Positions 52,439 to 62,796 of a stretch of DNA of 64,000 bases are shown piece after piece. The notes below the pieces were generated by a model. That model did no database searches, had not been told where the DNA came from, and was given only the letters and a program-made list of their open reading frames with translations. Where the stretch lies: assembly GCA_026713925.1 (NCBI GenBank), contig JAPONM010000035.1, positions 62,001 through 126,000 of the forward strand, read 5' to 3'. This DNA is from Gammaproteobacteria bacterium. Lineage in GTDB: Bacteria > Pseudomonadota > Gammaproteobacteria > UBA4575. Position 1 is the first letter of the stretch; every line of letters begins with the position of its first letter. The position numbers and the translations under genes were made by a program.

Positions 52439-53197
52439 TCATGCAGGGTTATCAATGTCTACAAATTCATGTCTGATACTGAATTCTTGCCTCAGATGTT
52501 CTCCCAGCGCCTGAATGCCGTAGCGCTCTGTAGCATGATGGCCAGCAGCAAAATAGTGAATTTTAGCTTCTCTTGCGATATGAGCTGTAGGTTCTGAAAT
52601 TTCACCACTTATATAGGCATCCAGATTTTTTTTCACTGCCAGCTCAATAAACCCCTGCCCAGCCCCAGTACACCAGCCCACTGTCTTGACCATGGCTGGA
52701 CCTGCATCAACATGTATGCAGCTGCGCCGTAACTTCGTACTGATCAGACGTTCAAACGTTTCTGCCTGTATAGCCTGATCAAGGTGGCCATAACTACCGC
52801 AGACATCCCGGTCCCTGGATTGCAGCAAACCATCGATCTGGATTCCAAGCAGCCGCCCCAGTTGTACATTGTTCCCAACTTCCGGATGCGCGTCCAGCGG
52901 CAAATGATAAGCAAGCAGGCTGATATCATTCCGCAACAGTACTGCAAGCCGTGCCCTTTTGATCCCGGTTATGCATGAATCTTCATTTTTCCAGAAGTAG
53001 CCATGATGAACCAATACTGCATCGGCCTGTCTGGCACAGGCGACATCAATCATTGCCAGACTTGCAGTGACTCCAGTGATAACGCTCCCTATCGTTTCCT
53101 TGCCTTCTACCTGCAATCCATTCGGGCAGTAATCCCTGAAACTGTCTGTTTGCAAAAAAGTATCTGTGTAATGCGCAAGCTCTTGTAGGGTCACCAT
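52439..53197 (-). CDS. NIF3-like dinuclear metal-centre protein (YbgI family)
   Basis: A 252-residue NIF3/YbgI protein. Metal ligands are in VHHGYFWK, HLPLDAHPEVGNN and the C-terminal AGHHATERYG. Members form hexamers with a two-metal site per subunit; E. coli YbgI is linked to GTP cyclohydrolase-like chemistry but its role is unknown. The start at 53197 (MVTLQELAHY) fits; an upstream frame is not conserved. It lies between hisC and petA; a degS-like protease gene often found here is absent. The end of the chain matches E. coli (FVDIDNPA). Confidence 0.88.
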   Translation of the reverse strand: MVTLQELAHYTDTFLQTDSFRDYCPNGLQVEGKETIGSVITGVTASLAMIDVACARQADAVLVHHGYFWKNEDSCITGIKRARLAVLLRNDISLLAYHLPLDAHPEVGNNVQLGRLLGIQIDGLLQSRDRDVCGSYGHLDQAIQAETFERLISTKLRRSCIHVDAGPAMVKTVGWCTGAGQGFIELAVKKNLDAYISGEISEPTAHIAREAKIHYFAAGHHATERYGIQALGEHLRQEFSIRHEFVDIDNPA

Positions 53198-53269
53198 TAT
53201 GCTGCAGCAATCAGATTGTCCTAGTGACAGGGTACCGAAGCCTGAACATGTTCGCAAACGTTTCCATCG

Positions 53270-54346
53270 TCAAGCCAGGGAATCCTTCAGCGCATCGAGA
53301 AAGGCCTGGTTTTCTTTTTCTGTACCGACAGTAACCCTCAAACAATTCTCCAGCAGGTGATTGTCCGCAACATTCTTGATCATGATTTTGTTTTTCACCA
53401 GACAATTGAATACCGTATCTGCAGATGCCCTCAATGTCCTGAACAAGATAAAATTTGCCTCACTCGGATATACCTGTATGCCACTAATGGCTTGCATGGC
53501 TTGAATTAACCACGCTCTTTGTATACAAATCTGCTTGGCCTGCTCAGTGAAAATAGATATGTGGTCCAATGCAAAGTTGGCGCTGAGTTGTGTAAGCACA
53601 TTGATATTATAGGGCAGACGGAGCTTATCGAACTCTTTCACCCATAGGTCTGCTCCCATCAGGCAACCCAGGCGCAACCCTGCAAGACCCATCTTTGAAA
53701 ACGTCCGCAACATCAATACATGCGAATACCTTTCAACCAGGGACATCATTGTGCGAGAAGAGAACGGGGAATATGCCTCATCGATAATTACCAGCCCACT
53801 CGACTGCTGCACTATCTGTTCAATATCATGCTGTGGCCAGAGCGTCCCGGTCGGGTTATTTGGACATGCCAGAAATATTAATGCTGGATTATGTTCACGG
53901 ATCGCTTCACAAACCTGATCAACCTGCAAGGTAAAGGACTCAGCTGCCAACGGAACTTTGACAACACGCACACCCATAAAATCTGCAATAGTTCCATACA
54001 TGGAAAAGCTGGGTGTTACAGTAAGAATGCAGGCATCAGGCCTGGCAACTGCCATAATCAGAATCTGGATCAGTTCATCAGACCCGTTCCCGAGTATTAA
54101 TTCAAGGCTGGAAGGAATTGCAAATGTTTTGCAGAAATTTTGCCTGAGTGCGGTCGCCTTCGAATCCGGGTAACGATTCAACGCTGCCTGCTCAAGCGTG
54201 TCCAGCCACCGTTCTTGCAATGCTGCCGGCAATTCATACGGGTTTTCCATTGCATCCAGCTTAATAAAGCCTTGTGCCTGTACCACCTGATATGCGCTTA
54301 TGTCAGCCAAATCAGTGCGCAGCAATTGTCGTGGTGAAATAGCCAT
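53270..54346 (-). CDS. hisC: Histidinol-phosphate aminotransferase
   Basis: PLP enzyme making histidinol phosphate. The 358-residue chain has the cofactor pocket residues in LGNGSDELI and CPNNPTGT, IIDEAY, and the PLP lysine Lys218 in RTFSKMGLAGLRLG. It lies 11 bp downstream of hisD and 72 bp before the NIF3 gene. This aminotransferase class overlaps in sequence with aromatic aminotransferases, but the his neighbours settle the assignment. Confidence 0.95.
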   Translation of the reverse strand: MAISPRQLLRTDLADISAYQVVQAQGFIKLDAMENPYELPAALQERWLDTLEQAALNRYPDSKATALRQNFCKTFAIPSSLELILGNGSDELIQILIMAVARPDACILTVTPSFSMYGTIADFMGVRVVKVPLAAESFTLQVDQVCEAIREHNPALIFLACPNNPTGTLWPQHDIEQIVQQSSGLVIIDEAYSPFSSRTMMSLVERYSHVLMLRTFSKMGLAGLRLGCLMGADLWVKEFDKLRLPYNINVLTQLSANFALDHISIFTEQAKQICIQRAWLIQAMQAISGIQVYPSEANFILFRTLRASADTVFNCLVKNKIMIKNVADNHLLENCLRVTVGTEKENQAFLDALKDSLA

Positions 54347-54357
54347 TACAGTACTAC

Positions 54358-55671
54358 TCAGGTAGCAGCTGACTGCTTACATCGGTATTGCGCCGATCTA
54401 GCATGTGCTGACAGACCTTCACTATATGCGAGAACCGTTGCCACCTCGCCCAGTTTTCCTGCACCTTCACGGGAACAGCTTATAACACTGGTACGCTTTT
54501 GAAAATCATATACGCCCAACGGTGAAGAGTAACGTGCTGTGCCGGCGGTCGGCAGTACGTGGTTGGGACCTGCACAATAGTCCCCAAACACTTCGGGAGT
54601 GTAATGTCCCAGAAATACCGCTCCTGCGTTACGAATCTTTTTCAGTAATACATTGGGTTCAGATATGCACAATGCGAGATGTTCCGGTGCAATTCTGTTA
54701 CTCAGTTCAGCAGCTTCATCCAGGTGATTAACCCGTATGAATGCACCACAATGTGTTATCGACTGCACAATCGTATCTGCACGCTCCAACTGATCCAGAA
54801 ATTTCTTCATGTGTACCAAGACACGCTCCAGAAATTTGTCTCCTGTTGCAATCAGTACGGCACGTGCGCGGGTGTCGTGTTCAGCCTGTGAAAACAAGTC
54901 CATAGCTACCCACTCAGGGTTTGCGCTGTCATCACATATCACCAGCACTTCGGAAGGACCGGCAATCATGTCAATCCCGACCTGACCATACAGCATGCGT
55001 TTTGCGCTTGACACGTATGCATTGCCTGGGCCAACGACCTTATCGACCTTGGGAACTGTCTGTGTGCCGTATGCAAATGCGGCAATGGCCTGAGCTCCAC
55101 CAATGGTAAACACTCGGTCTACTTCTGCAAGTCTGCCAGCAGCCAGCACCAGTGGATTTAGTTTCCCATGTGGTGCAGGAACTGCCATGCACACAGACTC
55201 AACTCCTGCAACCTTTGCTGGGATTACATTCATGAGGACGGAGGAAGGGTACGCTGCGGTCCCACCAGGCACGTAAACACCCACCCTTTGCAGGGCAGTA
55301 ATTTTCTGGCCCATAGAATTTCCATATTCATCCTCTATCGACCATGGTCGTATAGGTTGCTGTTCTGCATAGCTCCGGATTCGGGATGCAGCTGTCTCGA
55401 GCGCTGTACGCTGATCTTCATCGATTGTTTGCAGGGCCTCCAGCATTTGTTGATCTGTAATTTCGAGGTCATTCACGCTCTGAGCTGAAACGCGATCAAA
55501 GCGTTGTGTGTATTCAAGAATGGCTTTATCTCCTTGTACTCGAACAGCTTCAATGATTTCAGCTACACCGCGATCTACATCCTGCTCGACCACCTGGCTG
55601 CTGCAGAGCCACTCTTCGAATTGTGCAGAAAACCCTGCATCTTGAATATTAAGACGTGTAATGTCCAGCAT
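54358..55671 (-). CDS. hisD: Histidinol dehydrogenase
   Basis: Zinc enzyme that oxidises histidinol to histidine in two NAD+-dependent steps. The 437-residue chain has VGVYVPGGTAAYPS, the GPGNAYV and GPSEVL blocks, zinc ligands in SQAEHD, and the catalytic pair in IAPEHL. It is between aroG and hisC. The start MLDITRLNIQD is at 55671, 21 bp after the end of aroG. Confidence 0.96.
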   Translation of the reverse strand: MLDITRLNIQDAGFSAQFEEWLCSSQVVEQDVDRGVAEIIEAVRVQGDKAILEYTQRFDRVSAQSVNDLEITDQQMLEALQTIDEDQRTALETAASRIRSYAEQQPIRPWSIEDEYGNSMGQKITALQRVGVYVPGGTAAYPSSVLMNVIPAKVAGVESVCMAVPAPHGKLNPLVLAAGRLAEVDRVFTIGGAQAIAAFAYGTQTVPKVDKVVGPGNAYVSSAKRMLYGQVGIDMIAGPSEVLVICDDSANPEWVAMDLFSQAEHDTRARAVLIATGDKFLERVLVHMKKFLDQLERADTIVQSITHCGAFIRVNHLDEAAELSNRIAPEHLALCISEPNVLLKKIRNAGAVFLGHYTPEVFGDYCAGPNHVLPTAGTARYSSPLGVYDFQKRTSVISCSREGAGKLGEVATVLAYSEGLSAHARSAQYRCKQSAAT

Positions 55672-55692
55672 GGTCAGTTAGCACACTCTGTA

Positions 55693-56772
55693 TTACGCAG
55701 CAGTTGCTGCTGAACTGACATGTCGTCGCTCATGCGCTGCCTCGGCAAGCAGGTGCAGCAACTCTTCTGTTTCCTGCCATCCCATGCATGCATCAGTAAT
55801 ACTTTGGCCGTAAGTCAACTCTGCGCCAGGCTTCGCATTCTGCCGGCCCGCAACAAGGTGGCTTTCAATCATCACTCCAAAAATGCGTGTATCCCCCCCA
55901 CTCACTTGGGTAGAAATGGATTTGCCCACCTCCATTTGTCTGTCATGCTGCTTGAAGCTGTTAGCATGGCTGCAATCCACCATCACCCGCTGTGCCAAAC
56001 CAGATTTTTCAAGCATTTTTGCAGCTGTATCGATACTTTCCTGACTGTAATTGGTCTCTTTGCTGCCTCCCCGCAAAATGATATGGCAATCCTTGTTGCC
56101 TGTGGTGGAAAATATTGCAGACCTGCCAAATTTGGTCACAGATAAAAAATGGTGTGGATGAATCGCAGAACCCACAGCATCCACCGCAACCTGCAAATCT
56201 CCACTGGTTGCATTTTTAAACCCTACCGGACAGGACAGCCCGGACGCCAGTTCGCGATGTACCTGGCTTTCAGTGGTGCGTGCTCCAATCGCACCCCAGC
56301 TCACCAGGTCTGAAACATACTGGGGACTAATCAGGTCCAAGTACTCCGTACCGGAAGGCAGGCCCATCTCATTAAGGTCCAACAGTAATTTGCGCGCAAT
56401 ACGCAAGCCCTTGTTGATTTTGAAACTGCCATCCAGATTAGGATCATTGATCAAACCTTTCCAGCCTACAGTCGTACGCGGCTTTTCAAAATAAACACGC
56501 ATCACAACCACTAGATCACTAATGAGTTCATTACGCAGGGCTACCAGACGACCTGCATATTCACTTGCTGCATCAGGGTCATGAATCGAACAGGGACCAA
56601 CAATCACAAGCAGACGATTATCTCCACCATGCAGTATTTTCTGGATGTCTGCGCGTGCATGGAATACACATTTGGAAGCATTGTCTGTAATCGGAAATTC
56701 GCTTCGCAGGACAGAGGGAGCAACCACCTCCTTGGTTTCTGCGATTCTAAGATTATCTGTCGGATAACTCAT
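55693..56772 (-). CDS. aroG: 3-deoxy-7-phosphoheptulonate synthase (DAHP synthase, AroG type)
   Basis: First step of the shikimate pathway, from erythrose-4-phosphate and PEP. The 359-residue class I-alpha enzyme has VGPCSIHDP, EKPRTTVGWKGLINDP, GARTTESQVHRELASGLSCPVGFKN and the final DACMGWQETE, very close to the E. coli enzymes. The ATG at 56772 (MSYPTDNLRI) is chosen over a TTG two codons upstream. Which amino acid inhibits it cannot be read from sequence here. It lies inside the his cluster, between hisG and hisD, unlike in E. coli. Confidence 0.95.
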   Translation of the reverse strand: MSYPTDNLRIAETKEVVAPSVLRSEFPITDNASKCVFHARADIQKILHGGDNRLLVIVGPCSIHDPDAASEYAGRLVALRNELISDLVVVMRVYFEKPRTTVGWKGLINDPNLDGSFKINKGLRIARKLLLDLNEMGLPSGTEYLDLISPQYVSDLVSWGAIGARTTESQVHRELASGLSCPVGFKNATSGDLQVAVDAVGSAIHPHHFLSVTKFGRSAIFSTTGNKDCHIILRGGSKETNYSQESIDTAAKMLEKSGLAQRVMVDCSHANSFKQHDRQMEVGKSISTQVSGGDTRIFGVMIESHLVAGRQNAKPGAELTYGQSITDACMGWQETEELLHLLAEAAHERRHVSSAATAA

Positions 56773-56800
56773 GGTCAATTTGCCTTGTTAAAAAATCTTG

Positions 56801-57442
56801 TTATTTCTCAGCTGCCCGCTTAAATTGTTCAATAAAAGTCTTAAGTGTAGCAGATTTTATCTTCATCGCTGCCTTGTTGACTATGAGCCGACAGCTAATG
56901 TCAGTTATATGCTCAATGGGTACCAGACCATTCGCCTTGAGCGTATTGCCCGTTGCAACCAGATCCACGATACAGTCAGCAAGGCCAAGTACCGGTGCAA
57001 GCTCCATTGAGCCATACAACTTTATCAATTCGACCTGCTGGCCTTTAGCTGCAAAATGCCGTTGTGTGCTCCGTATGTATTTAGTGGCCACACGCAAACG
57101 CCTGCTGCTCCCTACCGCAGCTTCAGACCCTGCTACCATCAGACGGCACTTAGCAATACCCAGATCTACTGGCTCATAGATCCCATCGCCATCAAATTCC
57201 ATCAGCACGTCCTTGCCTACTATGCCTAATTCTGCCACCCCATACTGTACATAGGTAGGAACATCTCTGGAACGGATAACCAGCAATCGAATCCCTGGCT
57301 GACTGGTCGTTAACAGAAGTTTACGGCCATCTAGATCCCTCTGCTCAACGGTAATGTCCAGGGCTGCGAGCAATGACAGACTCTCCTCAAAGACACGTCC
57401 CTTTGAAATAGCTATGGTAGTCACGTTCTTTTCAGCTTGCAT
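56801..57442 (-). CDS. hisG: ATP phosphoribosyltransferase, short form
   Basis: Joins ATP and PRPP in the first step of histidine synthesis. At 213 residues it is the short form, lacking the C-terminal regulatory domain; such enzymes need the HisZ partner, which is not in this window. The PRPP loop region DLVATGNTLKANGL and ELGIVGKDVLME are visible. The ATG at 57442 is preferred; a GTG four codons upstream exists. It is 52 bp downstream of murA. Confidence 0.93.
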   Translation of the reverse strand: MQAEKNVTTIAISKGRVFEESLSLLAALDITVEQRDLDGRKLLLTTSQPGIRLLVIRSRDVPTYVQYGVAELGIVGKDVLMEFDGDGIYEPVDLGIAKCRLMVAGSEAAVGSSRRLRVATKYIRSTQRHFAAKGQQVELIKLYGSMELAPVLGLADCIVDLVATGNTLKANGLVPIEHITDISCRLIVNKAAMKIKSATLKTFIEQFKRAAEK

Positions 57443-57494
57443 TGCGATACACACGTCACTTCAGAAACTAAGGAGGATAATGAATCATCACAGG

Positions 57495-59064
<1,570 letters not shown>

Positions 59065-59751
59065 TCACTCTGCCCGAACCCTATTTGCGCTGCTGCCTCT
59101 GTTGCTATTTGCCAGACGCATAATCAGGGCATCCAGTGAAGTTTCCTTGATTTCTTGGTTAAAGCTGGTGCGAAAATTTTTTACAAGGCTCAAACCGTCT
59201 ACAGAAAGGTCAAATACCTTCCATTCATTCTGTTTGTTATTGCGAAATACATAGGCAACTTGCAGCGGAGTCTTGCCAGAACCAATATCCAGTTCAGTTT
59301 GTACAGTATGATACTTGCCTTTCTGCTTGTCATGATCAGGCAGAACCTTGACCCGTGCGTGTCCGAAGTCCAGCATTGCCTTTGCATAGATCCGAATCAG
59401 CATGTCCTTGAACTCCAAAACAAAGCCTGACCGCTGTTCTTCACTCGCCTGCTTCCAGTACCTGCCCAGTATCAGTTTGCCCATTGAAACCAAATCAAGA
59501 ATAGGAACAATAGCCTCTTTGATTAGGTCATTGATCAAGGTAGGGTCTGCTCTCAGGCGCTCCCGCTCTTCATTCAGCACTTTCAGCACCTTTGTTGAGG
59601 TTTCCTCAATAATCTGTTCAGGGGTTCGGCTATCCGCGGCATACACCCGCACAGTCAATAGCAGAAGCAGTACGCACACAACGACGCCATACCGGGCAGT
59701 GACTTGAACCGGCCTGATGTTACTCACAGCTGACTTTCCCTGAAACCACAC
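59065..59751 (-). CDS. mlaC: Phospholipid-transport periplasmic protein MlaC (Ttg2D), orphan
   Basis: Periplasmic lipid shuttle of the Mla system, which moves phospholipids between outer membrane and the MlaFEDB complex. The 228-residue precursor has a hydrophobic signal near residues 20-39 (cleavage after VYA) and then the Tol_Tol_Ttg2 fold: LGRYWKQASEEQRSGFVLEFKDML region, YAKAMLDF, and the FDLSVDGLSLVKNFRTSF end. The reading frame is intact and well conserved. Its usual partners mlaF, mlaE and mlaD are not in the window; a scrap of mlaD lies just upstream. A function in isolation is doubtful unless the partners are elsewhere. Confidence 0.88.
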   Translation of the reverse strand: MWFQGKSAVSNIRPVQVTARYGVVVCVLLLLLTVRVYAADSRTPEQIIEETSTKVLKVLNEERERLRADPTLINDLIKEAIVPILDLVSMGKLILGRYWKQASEEQRSGFVLEFKDMLIRIYAKAMLDFGHARVKVLPDHDKQKGKYHTVQTELDIGSGKTPLQVAYVFRNNKQNEWKVFDLSVDGLSLVKNFRTSFNQEIKETSLDALIMRLANSNRGSSANRVRAE

Positions 59752-59805
59752 AATAACCTGTTAGACTTTGCACAAATTGGTATGGCTATTCAGGGTAGTT
59801 AAAAA

Positions 59806-59931
59806 TCATCCTGACGTCAATTTGACAAATATTTTACCGCCAACCTGGTCAGAAGCCAGTGCCGATTCAGTAAATTCTATGCCATCTCTGGCCTTGAGCA
59901 CCTCTTCCCAAGCATCGGGCTGAGCAGCCCC
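59806..59931 (-). pseudogene. Degraded C-terminal fragment of mlaD
   Basis: In the minus strand, 41 codons after a stop read GAAQPDAWEEVLKARDGIEF then TESALASDQVGGKIFVKLTS before TGA. This resembles the MlaD C-terminus, which typically ends with LKDGDxIEFTQSALVLEDLIGKFLF. The frame lacks a start and is broken by a stop upstream. Further up to about 59990 another frame reads IISGSGQMQQFLRG, faintly like the MlaD segment TSGLLGEQYI. It sits exactly where mlaD should be, 54 bp upstream of mlaC. Confidence 0.6.
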
Positions 59932-60141
59932 TCAGAAACTGCTGCATCTGGCCAGAACCACTGATGATTCGCTTATTGATCTTTCCTAATCCGAATTAAC
60001 AGAATACCATATAGCCCGATGCCTGAATTTTGTGCGGTATCCCACTCATTTCCGAAGTTTCTGGCAATTTACAGTTTCATCTGCAACTACCTAAAAGCTG
60101 TTACTTGCCCGCAACCCAAGATTTTACCAGACGACCCAGAC
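59932..60141. other. Remainder of the eroded mlaD-yrbG spacer
   Basis: Together with the fragment it makes a 390-bp region without an intact gene. It contains the promoter side of yrbG (no clear consensus seen) and further weak mlaD-like reading in a shifted frame. Sequence of mlaF or mlaE was not recognised. Confidence 0.45.
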
Positions 60142-61101
60142 ATGTACCTATACACCGCAGCCCTCCTAGCAGGCTTCTTACTGCTAATGTGGAGTGCCAG
60201 CCAACTGGTAACCAGTGCGTCCAGACTACAACAACGCCTTGAGGTTTCAGGGTACATCATCGGATTTTTAGTGCTGGGATTTGGTACCTCTGCACCTGAA
60301 CTGCTGGTCTCTGGTTTGTCTGCCTTGCAGGGTAACCCGGGCTTGGCAGTCGGCAATGCGATGGGATCAAATACAACCAACATCTTACTGATCCTGGGCA
60401 TGACCTTATGTGTATCACCTCTTTACCTGAACAAAGATGCTCTGCACATGGACTTCATACTACTCATCGCCGCGACCTCACTGTTTGCCGGATTGATTTT
60501 TGACCAGAATTTGCAAATTTATGACGGTCTGATCCTGCTGGCAGTTCTCCTGATCATTTTGTATTACAAGATGCGCCTTGAGCCCGGAAAGCAAGTTCAG
60601 GAAAATCTCGCGCGGGACTCCACCCGCCAAAATAGCATGACAACTTTGCTGACAAGATTGCTATTCAGCCTTGCAGTCCTGTTACTGAGTTCAAAGCTCG
60701 TAGTATGGAGTTCTGTCTCGATTGCAAAAGATCTGGGTATCAGCGACTTGATCATAGGCCTCACGATTGTCGCAGTCGGAACCAGTTTGCCTGAACTGGC
60801 AACATGTATCGCGAGCGCCCTTAAAAGGCACAGTGAACTACTTCTGGGTAACATAATTGGCTCCAATATTTTCAATACTCTCGGGGTTGTCGGCACTGCA
60901 AGCCTGATTGCTGCCTACAAAGTTCCACACGAGGTCTACATGCGGGATCTTCCCGTTATGTCAGGTGCAACAGCAATGTTATTTATACTGGTTCTGGTTT
61001 TTATGCGCTTTGGGAAAATCCCTCGAGGCATCAGTATTTTATTTATCTCTTCCTACATTGCATATATATTCCTTGTTTATCGGCAAACCTTGCAAACATA
61101 G
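60142..61101 (+). CDS. Ca2+/cation antiporter family protein YrbG
   Basis: A 319-residue membrane antiporter of the CaCA superfamily. The two alpha repeats are clear: GFGTSAPELLVSG with NAMGSNTTNI, and AVGTSLPELATCI with NIIGSNIFNT, each flanked by hydrophobic helices; about ten membrane segments in all. E. coli YrbG sits at the same place, upstream of kdsD-kdsC-lptCAB. The start at 60142 (MYLYTAALLAGF) matches the length of the family; an ATG at 60019 would add 41 unrelated residues. kdsD is absent between this gene and kdsC. Confidence 0.88.
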   Translation: MYLYTAALLAGFLLLMWSASQLVTSASRLQQRLEVSGYIIGFLVLGFGTSAPELLVSGLSALQGNPGLAVGNAMGSNTTNILLILGMTLCVSPLYLNKDALHMDFILLIAATSLFAGLIFDQNLQIYDGLILLAVLLIILYYKMRLEPGKQVQENLARDSTRQNSMTTLLTRLLFSLAVLLLSSKLVVWSSVSIAKDLGISDLIIGLTIVAVGTSLPELATCIASALKRHSELLLGNIIGSNIFNTLGVVGTASLIAAYKVPHEVYMRDLPVMSGATAMLFILVLVFMRFGKIPRGISILFISSYIAYIFLVYRQTLQT

Positions 61102-61121
61102 TCACCACATACCCTCTGCGC

Positions 61122-61655
61122 ATGAAACTACCGGAAACTGTTTTCAATAGAGCCAAGGCAATTCGTCTTGCACTGTTTGACGTCGATGGAGTACTTACGG
61201 ATGGAAACATTTATATTGATAACCATGGTACTGAGATGAAGGCTTTCAATACGCATGACGGTCATGGTATCAGGCTGCTGTTGCATTATGGCATCGAGGT
61301 GGGTGTCATTACAGGGCGCGCATCCAAGGCACTTGAATATCGAATGCAGGACCTGCAGGTCAGGCATGTGTACCAGAGTTGCAAGGATAAATTTCTTGCA
61401 TTCCAGAATTTGTTATCCAAGCTGAACCTGGAAGAACATCAGGCTGCATTTGTTGGAGATGACATTTTCGATCTGCAGGTAATGTCTCGCTGTGGCTTAG
61501 CTGTCGCAGTGGCAAACGCACATACCATTGTGAAGCAGCATGCACATTGTGAGACCGAAAATTCAGGCGGACACGGTGCAGCAAGAGAAGTGTGCGAGTT
61601 GCTGCTGGATGCTCAAGGTCTGCTGGACACTGCCATTTCACATAACCTCCGCTGA
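61122..61655 (+). CDS. kdsC: 3-deoxy-D-manno-octulosonate 8-phosphate phosphatase
   Basis: HAD-family phosphatase producing Kdo for the LPS core. The 177-residue chain has the nucleophile motif DVDGVLTDG (Asp20, Asp22), GVITGRAS, the Lys in the DKF segment and GDDIFDLQVM. The position before lptC is the usual one. The companion arabinose-5-phosphate isomerase gene kdsD would normally lie just upstream but is missing here. Confidence 0.94.
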   Translation: MKLPETVFNRAKAIRLALFDVDGVLTDGNIYIDNHGTEMKAFNTHDGHGIRLLLHYGIEVGVITGRASKALEYRMQDLQVRHVYQSCKDKFLAFQNLLSKLNLEEHQAAFVGDDIFDLQVMSRCGLAVAVANAHTIVKQHAHCETENSGGHGAAREVCELLLDAQGLLDTAISHNLR

Positions 61656-61670
61656 GGTGCAAGGAGCACC

Positions 61671-62237
61671 ATGCGATCCAGGCAGGTTTGGATAGGTTGT
61701 CTGATCATTGCAGGGGCCGTTTTGGCATTGTGGTTTTTGAGTCAGCGCGATTCGCCAATCGATGTGGTACAACCAGGCACCTCATCAAATGCTCCTTCCG
61801 TACATTTCACCGGTATCAAAATGCTCATTAATTCTCCAGACGGAAAACCTCGGTACAGGTTGCTGGCATCCGGATACCGATTGTATGACGAGGAACAGCG
61901 GAGCGAGTTTGATCTTCCAGAAATTACGCTCTATGATAGTGAAGGAAGCCGAATCTATGCGCGGGCATTGCGGGGGGAAGCACACAATTACACAAGTGTA
62001 ATTGTCTTGACAGGCGATGTCAGAATTAATCGGTCAAAACTTGACACTGGTCCGCACCCGTTGAACATTACAACGGATACACTGATTGTGTTCCCAGAAG
62101 AACAACGTGCTAGTACTGATTCAGCCATCAAGGCTACGCTTGGTTCACAAAATTTTTCATCACATGGTATGAGCCTGGACCTGAATTCAAAAGTACTGCT
62201 TTTGCACAGCAATGTTGAAAGTATTTATGAACCTTAG
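61671..62237 (+). CDS. lptC: LPS export component LptC
   Basis: Bitopic inner-membrane protein that takes LPS from LptBFG and passes it to LptA. The 188-residue chain has an N-terminal anchor (about 6-24) and a periplasmic beta-jellyroll with SGYRLYDEEQRSEFDLPEI and the TGDVRI-like strand. It lies between kdsC and lptA; 16 bp separate it from kdsC and its end overlaps lptA. Confidence 0.92.
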   Translation: MRSRQVWIGCLIIAGAVLALWFLSQRDSPIDVVQPGTSSNAPSVHFTGIKMLINSPDGKPRYRLLASGYRLYDEEQRSEFDLPEITLYDSEGSRIYARALRGEAHNYTSVIVLTGDVRINRSKLDTGPHPLNITTDTLIVFPEEQRASTDSAIKATLGSQNFSSHGMSLDLNSKVLLLHSNVESIYEP

Positions 62238-62754
62238 ACACATACTGTGGCCAGCATGCACGATGGCCTTGATGGCATGCAGTGCATCGCTCATGGCTTA
62301 TTCAGATGACTCTAGCAAACCGATCAGCATCACTGCCGATTCTGCCGAAATCGACGATACAGCAGGAACCAGCATTTATCGTGGCAATGTAAGAATTGCA
62401 CAAGGCAGTATACTGCTTACAGGCGATATGGTGGTGCTTGAAACTATTAACAAAAAAATTCATAAAATTACATCCGAGGGCAATTTAAGTACATTCAGAC
62501 AGGTTAGGGATGACGGGGAAACCGTACATGCACAAGCACAAAAAATGGTATATACAGTTAGCAAGAATGAAGTCGTTTTAACCAAAAATGCCAAACTTAC
62601 GGAAGCCGGGAATACTCTTGCAAGTGAAAGAATTGTTTTTCATGTTGACAAGAAAACCGTCAGCGGAGGAAGCCCAGCTGGAAAAGGACGGGTCAGCATT
62701 ACAGTTCTTCCTGAAACACTCACAGGCGAAACGCCAGCAGAAACCAGCCACTGA
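62227..62754 (+). CDS. lptA: LPS export component LptA
   Basis: Periplasmic bridge protein carrying LPS to LptDE. The 175-residue precursor has a signal peptide (about 1-24) and the OstA fold with ISITADSAEIDDTAGTSIYRGNVRI and LTGDMVV. An ATG five codons upstream (62212) is also in frame; the one at 62227 is used because it gives a normal signal peptide and a shorter overlap with lptC. It is 42 bp before lptB. Confidence 0.93.
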   Translation: MNLRHILWPACTMALMACSASLMAYSDDSSKPISITADSAEIDDTAGTSIYRGNVRIAQGSILLTGDMVVLETINKKIHKITSEGNLSTFRQVRDDGETVHAQAQKMVYTVSKNEVVLTKNAKLTEAGNTLASERIVFHVDKKTVSGGSPAGKGRVSITVLPETLTGETPAETSH

Positions 62755-62796
62755 TCCCGTAATCTGCCTGACCGGGATGATCGAAATGCCTGCAGC

